Assembly: GCA_003956705.1 (NCBI GenBank)
Contig: QZCP01000242.1
Coordinates: 29,663-93,662, forward strand
DNA length: 64,000 nucleotides
Direction: 5' to 3'
From: Brevipalpus yothersi
Lineage: Eukaryota > Arthropoda > Arachnida > Trombidiformes > Tenuipalpidae
The translations under genes were made by a program, and so were the position numbers. The notes under the pieces are model-generated. The model did not search any database and was not told the DNA's origin. It saw only the letters and a program-made list of their open reading frames with translations. Below are positions 34,331-47,021 of the stretch, in pieces (position 1 is the first letter of the stretch; each line of letters opens with the position of its first letter).

Positions 34331-35119
34331 TCTCCGTATGTAGACGCTTTCCATTAGATGATTTCCATTTTCTAATTTGTTGCCTTCCTCCAAAGCCTAA
34401 TGACTGAATATCGAGAACTAAAATAGAACAATCCTATGAATTTTATGCCTACATCGCCTAATGTGCTTGGATCTGGGGAAGTTTTTGCTGGCTCTCAAAA
34501 TACGGTGAATTTTGACAAAATTCCTCTTATTTTCACTAGAAAGAGAACACTATACATGTATAATAGCAGCGAATTTTGCCTAGAACATACTCCGAACCAT
34601 GCCCCAACAAAACAAAACAGTTCCGACGAAACTTGTCACTAGATAGCCATAGAAATTCCTATGAACGATCCGAAAATTGTTTCTTCTGCGAATGATAAAG
34701 CAGAACTAACAAAATTGTAAGATCGTTGAGTTAACTGATCACATAAATCTACCCTTTATACTTTTCAAACACCACAGTTTACATATATTTCAACTGAAAC
34801 TCTCTATTTGCTCCATATTAGTGATCATAATATCCAAACTTTTTGAACGGAAATCCATTTCAATTATTCTTCATGATAAAACAATAATTGTCCCAACAAA
34901 CCAGTCCCTTCATCTTGTAAATGCAATCACAATACTATCGGTATGAAGCACAAATTCACTTGTATCAACAACAACTGTTCATGAGTTCATTTGACCTCCA
35001 TCAATTCCATAAACCTGACCTGCATTCGTTTTTTGATCGAAATTTTCCTGCTAAAACTCGACAACATGCTGAATTTTCATTTCACTTTTCAATCACGTTG
35101 CCGCAGTGTAAGATGAAAG
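34331..35119. other. Intergenic region upstream of PDSS2-like gene
   Basis: About 790 bp with no recognisable gene. A 97-codon frame at 34921-35214 is out of frame with the PDSS2-like exon 1 and looks incidental. Confidence 0.45.
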
Positions 35120-36271
35120 ATGTGGTCTTCGATTCCAGTGTATCGAGCTCTCAGATTGATGGAACGAACTCTTGGAATTTCACGAGATCGTTTTCATGTT
35201 CAAAATCTTCTTAAATACCAGAGTTTCAAGTCGAATGTCGATCAGATTTGTCAAAAGATCATGTAAGTTCTTTAACTGATCTCTAATTGTAACTCATAAA
35301 TCGAACTTCCAACTGATTTATTTTTTTCAGGGATTTAGGACCTTTTTTTCCTGGTCAATACACCGGTATGATAGCCCTTCTATGGGCAAAAAGTCATGGA
35401 TTACCAGACAGTGAAAATGGACTTTCTTGGTCTCTCAAGTGTGGTGTTTTGCCAAATCAATGGATTCTGGCTGAACGTATCGAACTGTTGAGTGCGATGA
35501 TTGTATTGAACAATTCATCTCTTAAACATGGAGAATCGGTTCTAGAACTTAATCATGGTGAAGTTCCAGGATCTGAATTGATTGTTAATGCTGAATTATC
35601 TCTGAGATCCAAAAGTTACGCCGAATTATCGAGTGATGATGTTCTCTCACGCTGTACAGTTGATCAGCATCTTATTGATAATGATCTTGATGGTGTCATT
35701 AGAAGATGGGAGGACAGTCAGATTATATCAAAACTTTTAGGCGAAGGATGCCGAAAAATGGCTATCCTAGCGGAATATGATGATGATCAACAAAGTGTTG
35801 CATATAAATTTGGAAAATATTTCGGACTTTCGTCAGCGTTGGCCAGAAGTTTGATCGATCTATCGCAACATCCAGAAAAATGTATCTCAAGATATAATGC
35901 TCCATTCTTCATCTTTTCGGAAAGGAATCAAGAACTGACATCATCAGAAAATGTTCACTGTTCTATCACAAGTCAGAAGGTGAGATTTGTCCATCTCATT
36001 TACTAAAAACTAATCAAAAACTATTTCACTTTTTTATTTTATCCTTCTTTAAAAGACTATAGATGCCATTATGACTGATAATCATGCGATGATGAAAAGT
36101 CAAAATCTGCTCCGAAAATACATTGAAAAGTGTGAAGAGTGTTTACCAAGAAAAGATTCCAACTCTACAAGAACTTTGCAAGCTCTCCTAAGAGCGATTG
36201 AGAGTGTTGGACATCGATCTAATCAAGAGTCCGAATTTCAAAATCATTCACATGCAAACATCAACTCTTGA
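35120..36271 (+). CDS. Divergent PDSS2-like prenyl diphosphate synthase subunit
   Basis: Three exons (35120-35262, 35331-35979, 36056-36271) encode 335 residues. Similarity to decaprenyl-diphosphate synthase subunit 2, which pairs with PDSS1 to make the ubiquinone side chain in mitochondria, is spread along the length: TGMIALLWAKSHG (helix with PDSS2 GLVVLLISKAAG), LAERIELLSAMIVLNNS, WEDSQIISKLLGEGCRKMAILA, QQSVAYKFGKYFGLSSA, SRYNAPFFIF and a C-terminal helix LQALLRAIES. Like PDSS2, it has no DDxxD aspartate motifs. The conserved core around the PDSS2 FGNKIAILSGDFLL helix is poorly preserved and appears shortened. The start ATG follows an in-frame TGA. Confidence 0.72.
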
Positions 36272-36345
36272 AGCTTATATTTGTGGTATACAAGTGTTCA
36301 TCACCATAGAGTCAAACGAAAAATCTCAATTTATGTGAGTAAAAT

Positions 36346-37062
36346 TCATTCTTTTAATATTGGATAACTAGGAATTAGACTTATTCCACATAAATTCTTG
36401 CCACGCTTGATCCTTGCATAGCCATCTTCACCCCAATCGGTTCCCCAACTATTTTTGATAATCCAATAGTCACCCTCCATTTCATCAGTTCCATAACCAA
36501 CTATGACGATTGCATGATTCAGATTATCTGAGCAAAATACATCATCGTATATACCTTTCCTAAGAGTCAAAAAAGGAGCATAGAATTTAAGCTGAATTTG
36601 TTTCTGCTAATATGCAATTAGAAAAAACTTATTACTTTATCTATCTCACGAAAAATGCATTTTCATCCCAATTCAAACCACACAACTTACCAATAGTATC
36701 GAAAATATGGTGACTTGGAATCGATTCCAACAGTAATTGGTCCTATTTGGTGGACCGCGTACTTGAGCGCCGTTTCATTGACCGACTCGACGATTCCAAA
36801 GCCTCGTATGTGTCCATATTTTGGCTTCATTTTGGAAGCTCTACATATCCCCTGATCTCCTGCATACGGATAGCTGGACTCCTCCACCAGACCCTCTGTT
36901 CCGATCAGATCGGTAAAAGCGGTGGTCATGAGTCCACCTTCGCAACCCATATTGTTTCCCGAACAGTCCAGCAACTGTTGTGCACTCAATCGATACAGCT
37001 TGCCTCGGTTGCTGTGGGTATAGTAGACATGGAAAGATAAAGAAAGAGAGGAAAAGAAAGAG

Positions 37063-37146
<84 letters not shown>

Positions 37147-38076
37147 AATGATAAGCCCACAAGAGTATGGACACACGCCATGGAACTCACCTGATTGCCA
37201 ACTGGGCCTCGATGGCAGTGACAGCTGAAAAGGCCCAGCACGCTCCACATTCTTTGTGTTAAAGAGCCAGGAGAGAAAGAGAGAGAAGAGAGAGAAGAAG
37301 AGAAGCAACAAAATTCAATTACAACTTTGGAAAGTTTAAAAGTTTTGGAAACATTCAGCAGCACGTGGCTTGAAGAAGAAAGTTATCACCTTTCTGGTCA
37401 ACTGGTTTATTGATTATGCCTACTTTTCTCCAGTCCATTGATGCAGCTACCTTTTCGGCTTGCTTTGTATCTATACTGAATAGTTCCATAAGACCAGGGA
37501 TCTCAATCAGATTGGAAGATTCATCTGAGCTCAGTTGCGATTTCTCTGCCTTGAACTCCTCTGGAGTCTGATGAGAGAGGGAGAGATTTTAAAATTTTAT
37601 AATTAGATTTCCTCAATCACTATAGAATGATAACAACGAGGTTTATTGATCATGAGAAGAAATTCCAAGTATCAAATTTGAAAAAAAAATTCTTCACCTG
37701 GTCACAAAATCTGTTAACTCCTAATTTGAACGACTTGGTTCCTTTGTCAGCTTCCAGATTGTGTTGAGTGATTAAGTCCAAATTTTGAGAGAAAACACGC
37801 TTCCTGTAGCTCTCTTCAGCAGCAGTAGGATACTCCTTGTTATACTTTGTCTACAAAAAATTATCAATCAAAAAAGTCAAATGTAAATCACATAAATCGA
37901 TGATAACTATCATTTTATTACTCCTCTCAATATCCTCTCACCTTGAATTCGTCCCAATAAGTTTCGTACTGATCAACATCGATGGGTACATAGTCAGGCA
38001 AAAAGTCAGATAGATGACCAGAATATACGATCATCATAAGGTTGAAGATAATCAAACATTTGGATATCAAATTCAT
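36346..38076 (-). CDS. Papain-family cathepsin L-like cysteine protease
   Basis: Six exons (38076-37942, 37850-37698, 37567-37390, 37251-37191, 37011-36691, 36559-36346) encode 353 residues. A signal peptide (MNLISKCLIIFNLMMIVYSG) is followed by an I29 propeptide (YWDEFKTKYNKEY, LGVNRFCDQTPEEF) and the C1A domain. The catalytic triad is intact: CGACWAFS (Cys), NHAIVIVGYG (His) and IIKNSWGTDWGEDGYARI (Asn). The oxyanion Gln is in PVDQKECG, one residue shorter than the usual PVKDQGQCG. NNMGCEGGLM and SSYPYAG are standard. Digestive cathepsins and group-1 mite allergens belong to this family; the exact subgroup was not determined. Intron 4 contains a long GAAA/GA microsatellite. Confidence 0.93.
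37065..37141. repeat. GAAA/GA microsatellite in cathepsin intron 4
   Basis: About eight GAAA units followed by roughly 46 bp of pure (GA)n, all inside the 179-bp intron 4. On the coding strand this is a CT/CTTT polypyrimidine tract. Confidence 0.9.
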
Positions 38077-38339
38077 TTTGAATAAACTGGAATATTTTCT
38101 CCCAGACACTGGCAAGGAGAAAAACTCTTCATCCCCAAAACGGAACTACTGAAAGCTATTGACAATCGACATCACATTATGTGGTAGATATTTATTTTTT
38201 ATTGGCCAAAATAAAAATGAGCTCAACTGATAAGTTCCAGTAATGTATACGAGACAATAGTAACAATTGTTTCTTGATTCAGTCTTGGGTGGAAGACTCG
38301 AGCCAGAAACATCAACTCATGAGAAGCCGAGCACAATGA

Positions 38340-38406
<67 letters not shown>

Positions 38407-39307
38407 AACATAAATCAGAATCGTGTAGAGAAAATCAACCTAAATTGTCTAAATATTCAGAAAGGATCGGTGAACCATGCTTCAATGAGCTCATGATGAT
38501 CAGACCTTCAAAAATATTTCATGGTCTTGAAAAATTTCGAGAATTACACAACTTTAGATTCGATCGTGAAAAAAAACATTCTAACAATCCTATCTCTGAT
38601 CTATCCTTTTAAACTGATCTTTTGCCCCTGACTGATGCAATATGTTTGTGGTATTGAGATAATTCACCAAACCTTGGAATAAAATCGAAATGGATTACAA
38701 AAACTGCGCAAAACCCTATCGTTTTGACTGATAGTCTCATGATGTTGGAGAAACTTTTCCCTTTTCAATTAGTTCAATTCACTTTTATTCAAAAAAATTC
38801 AAAAATAAACTCACATTATGATGATATCACGAATTGTAAGAAATACTAGAGATTTTCTATATCAGAAGGAAATCTAGTAGGACTTATAATTTCAGATTAG
38901 CTATTACATAGAATAAACATGAGGATTGATCGATAAATCGATCAAAGTTTTTGAACTTTACATGGGTTTAATGGTTCATACATGCATCATAATATATCGT
39001 GGCATGATCTTATCTTGTCTCAAATTATACTTAGCCTCCCAGTAATTGAATGCTCACCAAAATTGACTTCACTCTAATTGTCAGAGGAAGTAAATATTTA
39101 TTTAGGCATACATGTACTCAAATACCTAATTACACTTTCACCTGAAATCTCAAAAATTTATTCAGTTTCATTTCAAAGAGATAAAAGAATTGAAAACTCT
39201 GAATCTTATCTATACCTTGAGTTAGTTGTTAATAAAAAACAATGTTGACTAATTGAGTGGAACTCTAGCCTCCAGTGATTGTCCCTCTTTTTTTGCAACA
39301 CAATATC
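38077..39307. other. Intergenic region cathepsin-receptor array
   Basis: About 1.2 kb of AT-rich sequence between divergent genes, with a pure (GA)n run at 38342-38402. No coding sequence recognised. Confidence 0.5.
38342..38402. repeat. GA microsatellite
   Basis: About 30 uninterrupted GA units, ending in GAAAGAAA. Confidence 0.95.
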
Positions 39308-40694
39308 ATGTCCAAGAATTTGATGCCTAAGAAAACATCGGTGACCAATCATGAAAAGTTACGAAAACACCTTGAAGTTCGATTAGTTTTCGTTCCATTC
39401 CTTGTTGAAGATGATCCAAAATTACGGAGAAAGTATGAGTTGATCTCCTCTCTCCAGTTGATAACAGTATTAATATGGACCTCTCGATATATTTATTTTC
39501 TCACCAGCAGCCCAAATGATCCTTTGAACTTCTATCTATCTGATGCTAATTATATGCTTGGAACTGCTAGAACTCCAATTAATATTATTTTTATTTCTCT
39601 CTACGTTTGCCTTATTAACAATATTATACTGTGGAAATTGACTCTTGTTTTTCAACGACATTCTTACCAATATTGGTTGAGAGGATGTGAAGTTTACGAC
39701 ACAGAATGCTTCCGAGGAATAGGAAAATTTACTAATGAGCTTAAAATCATTTATTATTTCAGATATTTACTCATAGTGACAATTTTAGTTATATGCATTG
39801 GTCAAGATGTTAATCTATTCACTGAATTACCGTTAAAATTTTCTTACTATATTTCGGCAATATTTTGCTTCTTCTATCACACACTGGTTGCTTATATGGC
39901 ATTCTTCTACTTGGGCGAAACGATAATGATTTTTATGTTCCAATCTTATCTGTATTCTGAATTCTTTTTGCACCTAACAATTAGTATACACGATGAATCC
40001 TTGTCATCATTGATTGAAAAATATTTCACAGCCCATCTTGAGCTACTAGGCTTGTTGGAATTCAATAGACAAAAAAATCACTGTCAATTTATCGGCCTTG
40101 TTTCAGTACAAGCTTTACTTTGTTACTTCGTTTTTTTCACCGATATTATTATCGGTGTTAAAATTGCACTGGCATTCATTTTTCTGGCTATTCATCCTGT
40201 TGGTATAACTGCACCTTGTGTTATTGGTGCAATTTTACAAAGAAAAGTAGGTAAAAATAGTCTCCTTTGTCTTTGCATTAATGGTTTGAATATTCTCTCC
40301 TTCTAGCATGAGAACCTAATCAACCAATTTTTCACATTGGCAACCAGATCAGCTTCTGTCCGAGAAAAACTTACCCTCCTGAATCTTTTAGAATATTGTT
40401 GGGATAAAACTGAGGTTCCTCTTCTTGGAGAACTGAAATTTTGTTCAAAATATTATCTTCTGGTGAGATATTAGCAGCATTGTTCAAACATAAGTGAAAA
40501 TTTTTGGCAAACTGATACAGTTTTTAAATATTTATTCGTTATTATTGATTGAGATTTCAAGAAGAATTTCAAATGTTTGATCGTTTCATTGACGAGATTC
40601 ATAAAATACTGATGATAGATATTATTTTTTCTCTAAGGTTCTCCTCGAAACTGCATCTACCTTGCTTCTCTTGATTGCAAACTTGGGCAAATGA
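39308..40694 (+). CDS. Multi-pass chemoreceptor-like protein, copy A
   Basis: Three exons (39308-40246, 40307-40462, 40638-40694; all phase 0) encode 383 residues. The N-terminus is hydrophilic. About six or seven hydrophobic helices follow: SLQLITVLIWTSRYIYFL, INIIFISLYVCLINNIILW, YLLIVTILVICIG, the long AIFCFFYHTLVAYMAFFYLG region, VSVQALLCYFVFFTDIIIG, ALAFIFLAIHPVGITAP, and a C-terminal LLLLIANL. There is no signal peptide. Size, topology, tandem arrangement and phase-0 introns near the 3' end resemble arthropod gustatory/odorant receptor families. I could not find the TYhhhhhQF C-terminal motif of insect Grs. The family call is therefore tentative; it is certainly one family with copies B and C. 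Confidence 0.7.
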
Positions 40695-42146
40695 TTCTCT
40701 GGACACTCTTTGATTGGAATCAGTTTTTTATATTGAGTGCGCTGCGAAAATCTTTACATTAGACAAATGATGAGTTCTGAACACATCAAACTAGAAGTAT
40801 GTTATTTTTGATTTCCAACATTGTCAACATTCTTGCATACAAACATTTCATCTTATTTTCAACCTAAATTGAGAAACGATACCGAAACGTCATTCTTGGA
40901 CTAACATCGAGAATCAAAACAAATGGTTTTCTCAAATAGAAGCCGGGATAGAAATGAGAAGGAAGACTTTCAGAGGACTTACAAGAATACTGTTCGAAAA
41001 AACCATAAATTTTCATCAAATTCATCGAAATCGTTCTCCACAAAAAAATAGTTCATTAGTTGTACCCGATCAATTATCTTGAACAACCAATCCTGTTTGT
41101 TCGAATATGTTTAAAATATGCTCAAATGAAATATCACTAAACGAACTAGATCTGAATATCGATGAAAAAATGAGCCTCAAAAACTCAAAATTTTTCTCTA
41201 AGAATTGGATATTCTTAAGGAAACCTTTTCACTCTCCCCATGAACTCCAGACACAAGCCAAACAAATGTGAGACACACAATGAATTGAACAGATTTAATC
41301 CAATAAACTATCAATAGATCTTCATAAGGAATGATTGACACTTCAAGATTCGAAAAAAACCGCCTCTCTGAAGAGTTTTCTAACAATTGCAAGATTAATC
41401 ATGGAAGCATGTTACAAATATCATGATATATTTGAATGAAAAAATCTATTCTTGATAAATGAATTCAGAATTAGTAGCCAAAACCTTTAAGATCAACCAT
41501 GTCTGATTAATTCGATCAAACTTACTCTCGAAAACTTCTAGCTGAACTCATCTTTCTACAGCTTAGTATGGATTAGATGATAGGAATCATGACTATGACG
41601 GTCACAGAAATTGAATAATTGGAAATATTGATCTGAAATCACGAATTGAACGGAATATTATGAGTTAATTCATAATTGATATTTCAAAAACCTAAAAGCT
41701 CTAGATAAAGCATGTGGAGTGTTTCTGATCGATATATTGATTAAAGTTCTATAATCAAGTGAAGCTTATAAAGCTGATGAAACGTTTTGTAAGTCTATGC
41801 CCTAATCAATCGAGGCTTCAAAAAGAATGACTTCCATCCCTCGTTAGAGGAATTAATGTTCCTTTCACATGCTTTTTGAATTTTAGATCAAATTATTGAA
41901 ATTTCAATCCTGAATCCGTAATCTTATTGTCATATGAATAAATATTGCATAAATATTGAACTTTATTGGTAGGGTATTTTAAGTAAATATAAATGCCAAA
42001 CAGTTGAAAAATTGAAGAAAGATCTAACAGTAAAGATTAAACTGAAAGAGGAGTTCTTAAGCGAATTATTATCTTTTGAATTATTTCCTTGAATTTTCAC
42101 CATTTACAATTGTATTCCTCATCATCATACCTGATGTCTTTATATC
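40695..42146. other. Spacer between receptor copies A and B
   Basis: About 1.45 kb, AT-rich, no ORF recognised. Confidence 0.5.
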
Positions 42147-43442
42147 ATGTTCAAAAAAAGCCAAAAATTCAGTAAAATATCGATTTTAAAACATGAAAAT
42201 CTGTTGAAACACCTTGAAACTCGGTTAGTTTTCTTGCCTTTTCTTGTTCAAGATGATCCAAAACTTTGGAAAAAGTATGAATTCATCTCTTCTCTTCAAC
42301 TAATTGCTACCATCCTTTGGACAAGTAGATATGTTTACTTCCTTACTAATAGTCCGGACGATCCTCTGAACTATTACTTAGCTGATGCAAATTTCATGCT
42401 AAAAGCAGCAAGGAATCCATTAAATATAATTTTCATTTCGTTATACATTTGCGTTATTAACAATATCATATTGTGGAAACTTACATTAGTTCTTGAACAA
42501 AAATCGTATCAATATTGGTTGAGAGGATGCGAGGTTTTCGAAACAGCATACTTTCGAGGAATGCCAAGAAATTTTTCTTTCGAGCTCAAGATGATCTTTT
42601 ATTTTCGATATATACTGATGTTCTCAATTTTGACCATTTGTATCGGTCACGATGTGAAATTTTTTTCTGAACTGCCACCTAAATCTTCGATCTATTGCTC
42701 TGCCGTGTTCTTCTTTATTTACCAGACGTTGATGGCATATATGGCATTCTTCTACTTGGGAGAAACGATAATGATCTTTATGTTTCAATTGTACTTGTAT
42801 TCTGAATATTTTTCCCACCTGAAGAGTACCATCGAAGATGAATCTGCTCCATCACTGATCGAGAAATATTTCACAGCCCATCTTGAAATGCTGGGCTTAT
42901 TGGAATTCAATGGACAAAAAAATTACTGTCAATTTATTGGTCTTGTTTCAATGCAAGCTCTACTGTGCTTTTTCATTTTCTTCTCTGATATCATTTTGGG
43001 TATAAAAATTGCACTATCATTAATCTTTCTCTCTATTCATCCTGTTGGTATAACTGCACCTTGTGTTATTGGTGCAATTTTACAAAGAAAAGTAGGTGAA
43101 AATCATCGCTCTATGTTTAACCATTGATTGAATTGAATATTGAATATTTGGTTATTTTAGCACGCCAACCTGATCAACCGATTTTTCACATTGGCGACTA
43201 GACTTGGTTCTGTGTCCGAAAAACTCACCTTACTCAATGTTTTGGAGCATTGTTGTGATAAAACAGTGCTCCCACTTCTAGGCGAACTTAATTTTTGCAC
43301 AAAACATTACATTCTGGTAAGGTACAAAAAATTTTGTGTGTATTTGTGTGATTGGGAGTAAAAATTATTTGGTATATAATCTCTAGAACTGATGTTTCTT
43401 TTTATCTAGATTCTTCTTGAAACTGGATCTTTCCTACTCTAA
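42147..43442 (+). CDS. Multi-pass chemoreceptor-like protein, copy B (C-terminus truncated)
   Basis: Exons 42147-43091, 43161-43316 and 43410-43442 give 377 residues. It shares most residues with copy A through exon 1 (DDPKLWKKYEFISSLQLIA, YQYWLRGCEVFETAYFRG, HPVGITAPCVIGAILQRK) and the same two intron positions. In exon 3 a TAA at 43440 replaces a Leu codon (paralogues TTG/TTA) in the middle of the last helix. After it the frame continues open for seven more codons (LIANLSR, then TGA), as in the paralogues. The gene is otherwise intact, so it is either a very recent pseudogene or tolerates loss of half of the last helix. Confidence 0.7.
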
Positions 43443-45002
43443 CTGATTGCAAATTTAAGCAGATGATTCTCTCAATGTTCTCTTAATCGAATTTAATTTT
43501 CATTTAAAGAATGATGGAGAAGAGTTCCACTCGAGTGAAGGAATTCTATTCATTTTCGTTTATTTTTGACAAAATTATAATTTAGGAACAAAGTAAACTA
43601 TAACTAACGGTAAAAAAATTCATAGAAACATGACGAGAACTCAAAATTTAAGGTTTTTGATCCACAAAAACTCAAATCAGGATATTTTAGCATAGGTTGA
43701 TCAAGTATTGCAGTAGCATTGAACACAATTTTAAGGGACTTCATGGTCTTTACCTGGATCTAATCAATTCTCTAGAAGAATTACTCTCCTCTCGACAATC
43801 AAGACATGTTAATTGATTATTTTAAGAGCACCATTTGAATGAATAAATGATCATTCCCTGTTCATATTGAAAGTGGAATCAAATCATTAAAATTTTAGGT
43901 GTAAAATTTAGTAACGACAAAGTTTCATTGAAGCTCGGAAGATAGCTATTCGAATCGAACTTTTCTTGGAGAAACTTGGTTTTTTACCATCCTTTTTGCT
44001 TTCAATGAAAATTCATATTCATTCTTGAACAAAAATCGTATCGGTCAAAGGAATGTGAAATTTCTAAACAGGATGCTTTCTAGGAATCTAAAAAAATTCA
44101 TTTTGAGTTCAAGATGATCTATTTCTTCTTAATTTATAGAATTGAGAAAATCTCTCATTGCAAAACTATTTTCAAGCCAAAAATTTCTAGATGACATAAT
44201 TGTTACCTCTCGGAATGATTTATCGCACGAACAGTCAAGATTAGTGAGCAGAATGATGTTTTCCTAGGATTTGCATGTTAAAATGAAATGATCAGAATTC
44301 GCGTGAGTATTCATTTTCTAGTAGAAGAAAACTCAAAAAAAAATCTAAACCTATGTAGAAGCAAAATTCAACATTCGAGGAGTTGCTACTATGACATTCC
44401 CAGTTATCGTGCAATAAATTCATTATAATCGAAAATTTCTCAAATCGGAGTGACATAAAAAAACAAAAAACTTCTCTTAATCGTCACCTCTGAGGAGCAT
44501 ACTTCATGTCTCATCATGGCTATTGCCCAATAACACGCATCATTTGCTCTCGCAAAACGGTTTTGAGGATGATTTTCGTCTTTATTTCGTAAAATATGAC
44601 AGAATAATGCGAAAACTCTCATTTTGAACAGCCCTTTTTCACATCCTCCGAATAAGATAGAATTCATTTTCCTGATAGATTTGAGGGCCCAATCGATGTC
44701 TGGAAAAAAATTTATCATCTGATCAATTGAGGTCTCTTCCAGGAAATAGTTACTCAATTTATCTCATAGGAATTGGTTGCTCTCTTCAAGAACTCTTGAA
44801 GAAAGGTCTCTTGAAAGTTTTCGAATTTTCTCCATACGTTTTCTTGATGGACTTAATCTCATAATTCCGTTTCAGCGTGCGTAGAAGATTTCTGAATTGC
44901 AACTGTTTTTCAAAGAAGATAAGAATATCAATCGAGAAGAGCTTACAAAACTATTTATCAATTTTTAATCTTTATTCTGTTTTTCCAACGGTGTTCCACA
45001 AA
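43443..45002. other. Spacer between receptor copies B and C
   Basis: About 1.56 kb. It contains a decayed receptor fragment (44021-44150). The rest is AT-rich with no recognisable gene. Confidence 0.5.
44021..44150 (+). pseudogene. Relic of a fourth receptor copy
   Basis: Translation in one frame gives LEQKSY, then CEIS, then F-FKMIYFF, matching the copy B segment that runs from VLEQKSYQYW to FELKMIFYFRY. There is a TAG inside and internal losses. It shows that the array once had another member or part of one between B and C. Confidence 0.65.
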
Positions 45003-46454
45003 ATGGGTGTAGACATTGAGTTATATGAGGACACATTGGCTTCAAAACACCAAAATCTGCGCAAACATCTAGAATCTCATCTTGTATTCTTATCGTTTCT
45101 GGTTCAAGATGACCCCAAGCTAAAGCGAAGATACGAGATATTCTCCAATTTCCAATTGATTGCCCAAATTTTATGGACTTCCCGTTATGTTTACTTTCTG
45201 ATCAATACTGCAGATGACCCTTTGAATTTCTATCTTTCCGATGCCAATTATATGCTTGGACCAGCGAGAACACCGATTAATCTCATCTTTGCTTCAATCA
45301 ACGGTGTTTCGATTTGTTGCGTCATACTGTGGAAATTAACGCTCTATATCCAGAAAAATAATTATCACCACTGGTTGAAGGCGTGTGAAGTGTTCGAAAC
45401 AGAATGTTATCGAGGGATAGGAAAATTCACCTTTGAACTAAAAATTCTATATTTTACTGGGTATATTTTCTGGGCCGCCATATGGACAGTATGTATTGCT
45501 CAAGATGTGAAATTATTTTCGGAAGCGCCAACAAAATATCTATTCTGGGGCATATTTTTCTTCTTCTATCATGCATTCGATGGGTGTATTGCTTTTTTTT
45601 ACATGGGAGAAACAGCATTCATCTTCATGCTGCACGTGTTCGTGAATTCGGAATATTTTTTACACTTAGCGAACAGTATTGATGATGAGCCTTTATCGTC
45701 AATGGTTGAAAAATATTTCACATCTCATATTGAGCTCATAGGCTTATTGGATTTCAGTGCCCAGAAGAATTATTTTCTCTTCATCGGCCTGGTTTCGGTG
45801 CAAGTGCTGCTTTGTTATTATATTTTTTTCACCGATATTCTTCTTGGCATCAAGATAGCACTTACACTCATCTTGCTCGCTATCCATCCTGTCGGTATTA
45901 CAGGTCCTTTTGTTGGTGGTGCATATCTGCAAAGACAGGTAGGCTGACTTTTTCTTTGCGCTTTTGTGTTTGATAATCATAAGAGTTCTTCATCTCTCTA
46001 GCATGAGAATCTTATTCGACAACTATTCACCTTAGCAACTAGACCAGGTCCTTTGCGAGAGAAATTAAATCTATTGAATGTTCTAGAGCACAGTTGGGAC
46101 AAAACAGAAGTTCATATTTTGGGAGATTTAAAATATTGTTCTCAGCACTATCTCCTGGTAAGATATCACTTTTTCTCGCTAAGATTATCTTTTACAAACT
46201 TCAGAAAAGAACCGATTTTTTTTCATTCACAATCATATTTCACCTAAAAATCTCATTAGCACCGTTTCTATTCTGAGAATTCTAAGTTTCTTATACTTTT
46301 AATCTTCAACAACCTTCAATCTTTTTTTGCCTTTCTATTGAACGCAAATTCGTGGCTGATCTTTTCTCTCTGGTTTCTCTTTCAGGTTCTTCTGGAGACA
46401 GCTTCTACCTTACTCTTACTGATTGCAAATTTGAATGGATCCTCTCAATCATAA
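45003..46454 (+). CDS. Multi-pass chemoreceptor-like protein, copy C
   Basis: Exons 45003-45938, 46002-46157 and 46386-46454 encode 386 residues. The structure and intron phases match copies A and B, but the sequence is more diverged (IAFFYMGETAFIFMLHVFV, HPVGITGPFVGGAYLQRQ). The last helix is intact (VLLETASTLLLLIANLNG) with a short Ser-rich tail. The ATG at 45003 aligns with the N-terminal length of copy A. The frame is open further upstream (to about 44877) but without a better ATG. The 3' part, from within exon 2 to the stop, is duplicated at 63.3-63.7 kb. Confidence 0.7.
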
Positions 46455-46490
46455 TTTCCAGATTTCCACCAATCGTTTCAACTTTATCGT

Positions 46491-46560
<70 letters not shown>

Positions 46561-47021
46561 ATTTTTGGAAAGAAAAAAATATGAGTGATTTTTACTCGTG
46601 GGAAAGTTTCATCCTATCTGTCTGGTATTCATTTAAATCCGAGGGTAATATTCTTGGGAATAAAGGAGTATAAGACATCATTCTAATGTCAGGATTATTG
46701 ATCAGAGGTTTTTATTTCTTGCTGGTTATTAACTGAAATCAGAGAAAAACAGTAGTCTTCAAAAAGAGATTCGGATATGGCTGAAAAATTTAAGACACAC
46801 GCAATCTTTTAGTCAAGATACAAATGCTATTTTTGGATCACTAGCTCTCTGTCCGACTGACGGACACAGAATTCAAATTGAAAAAAGTGATTCGTGAGAA
46901 TTTTTTTGAAACAGATTTCTCATCTCAACCCAATTATTGTCTTGAGACCATTTTGAAGAACATAATGCAAAAAGTTTGGTAACTTGTTAATACAAAAACT
47001 CTAATGAGTAGTGAAATTGTT
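46455..47021. other. Receptor C 3' flank / dystroglycan 3' flank
   Basis: Converging genes. It contains a (GA)n run at 46492-46558 and, from about 46728, sequence duplicated at 51997. Confidence 0.6.
46492..46558. repeat. GA microsatellite
   Basis: About 32 uninterrupted GA units about 40 bp after the receptor C stop codon. Confidence 0.95.

Noticed and set aside
34921..35214. 97-codon plus-strand frame before the PDSS2-like gene
   Set aside because: It overlaps PDSS2-like exon 1 in another frame and has no similarity of its own.
36980..37228. KERERERERE-type frames over GA/GAAA repeats
   Set aside because: Artefacts of the microsatellite inside cathepsin intron 4. The same applies to frames over GA runs at 38.3, 46.5, 60.0 and 62.8 kb.
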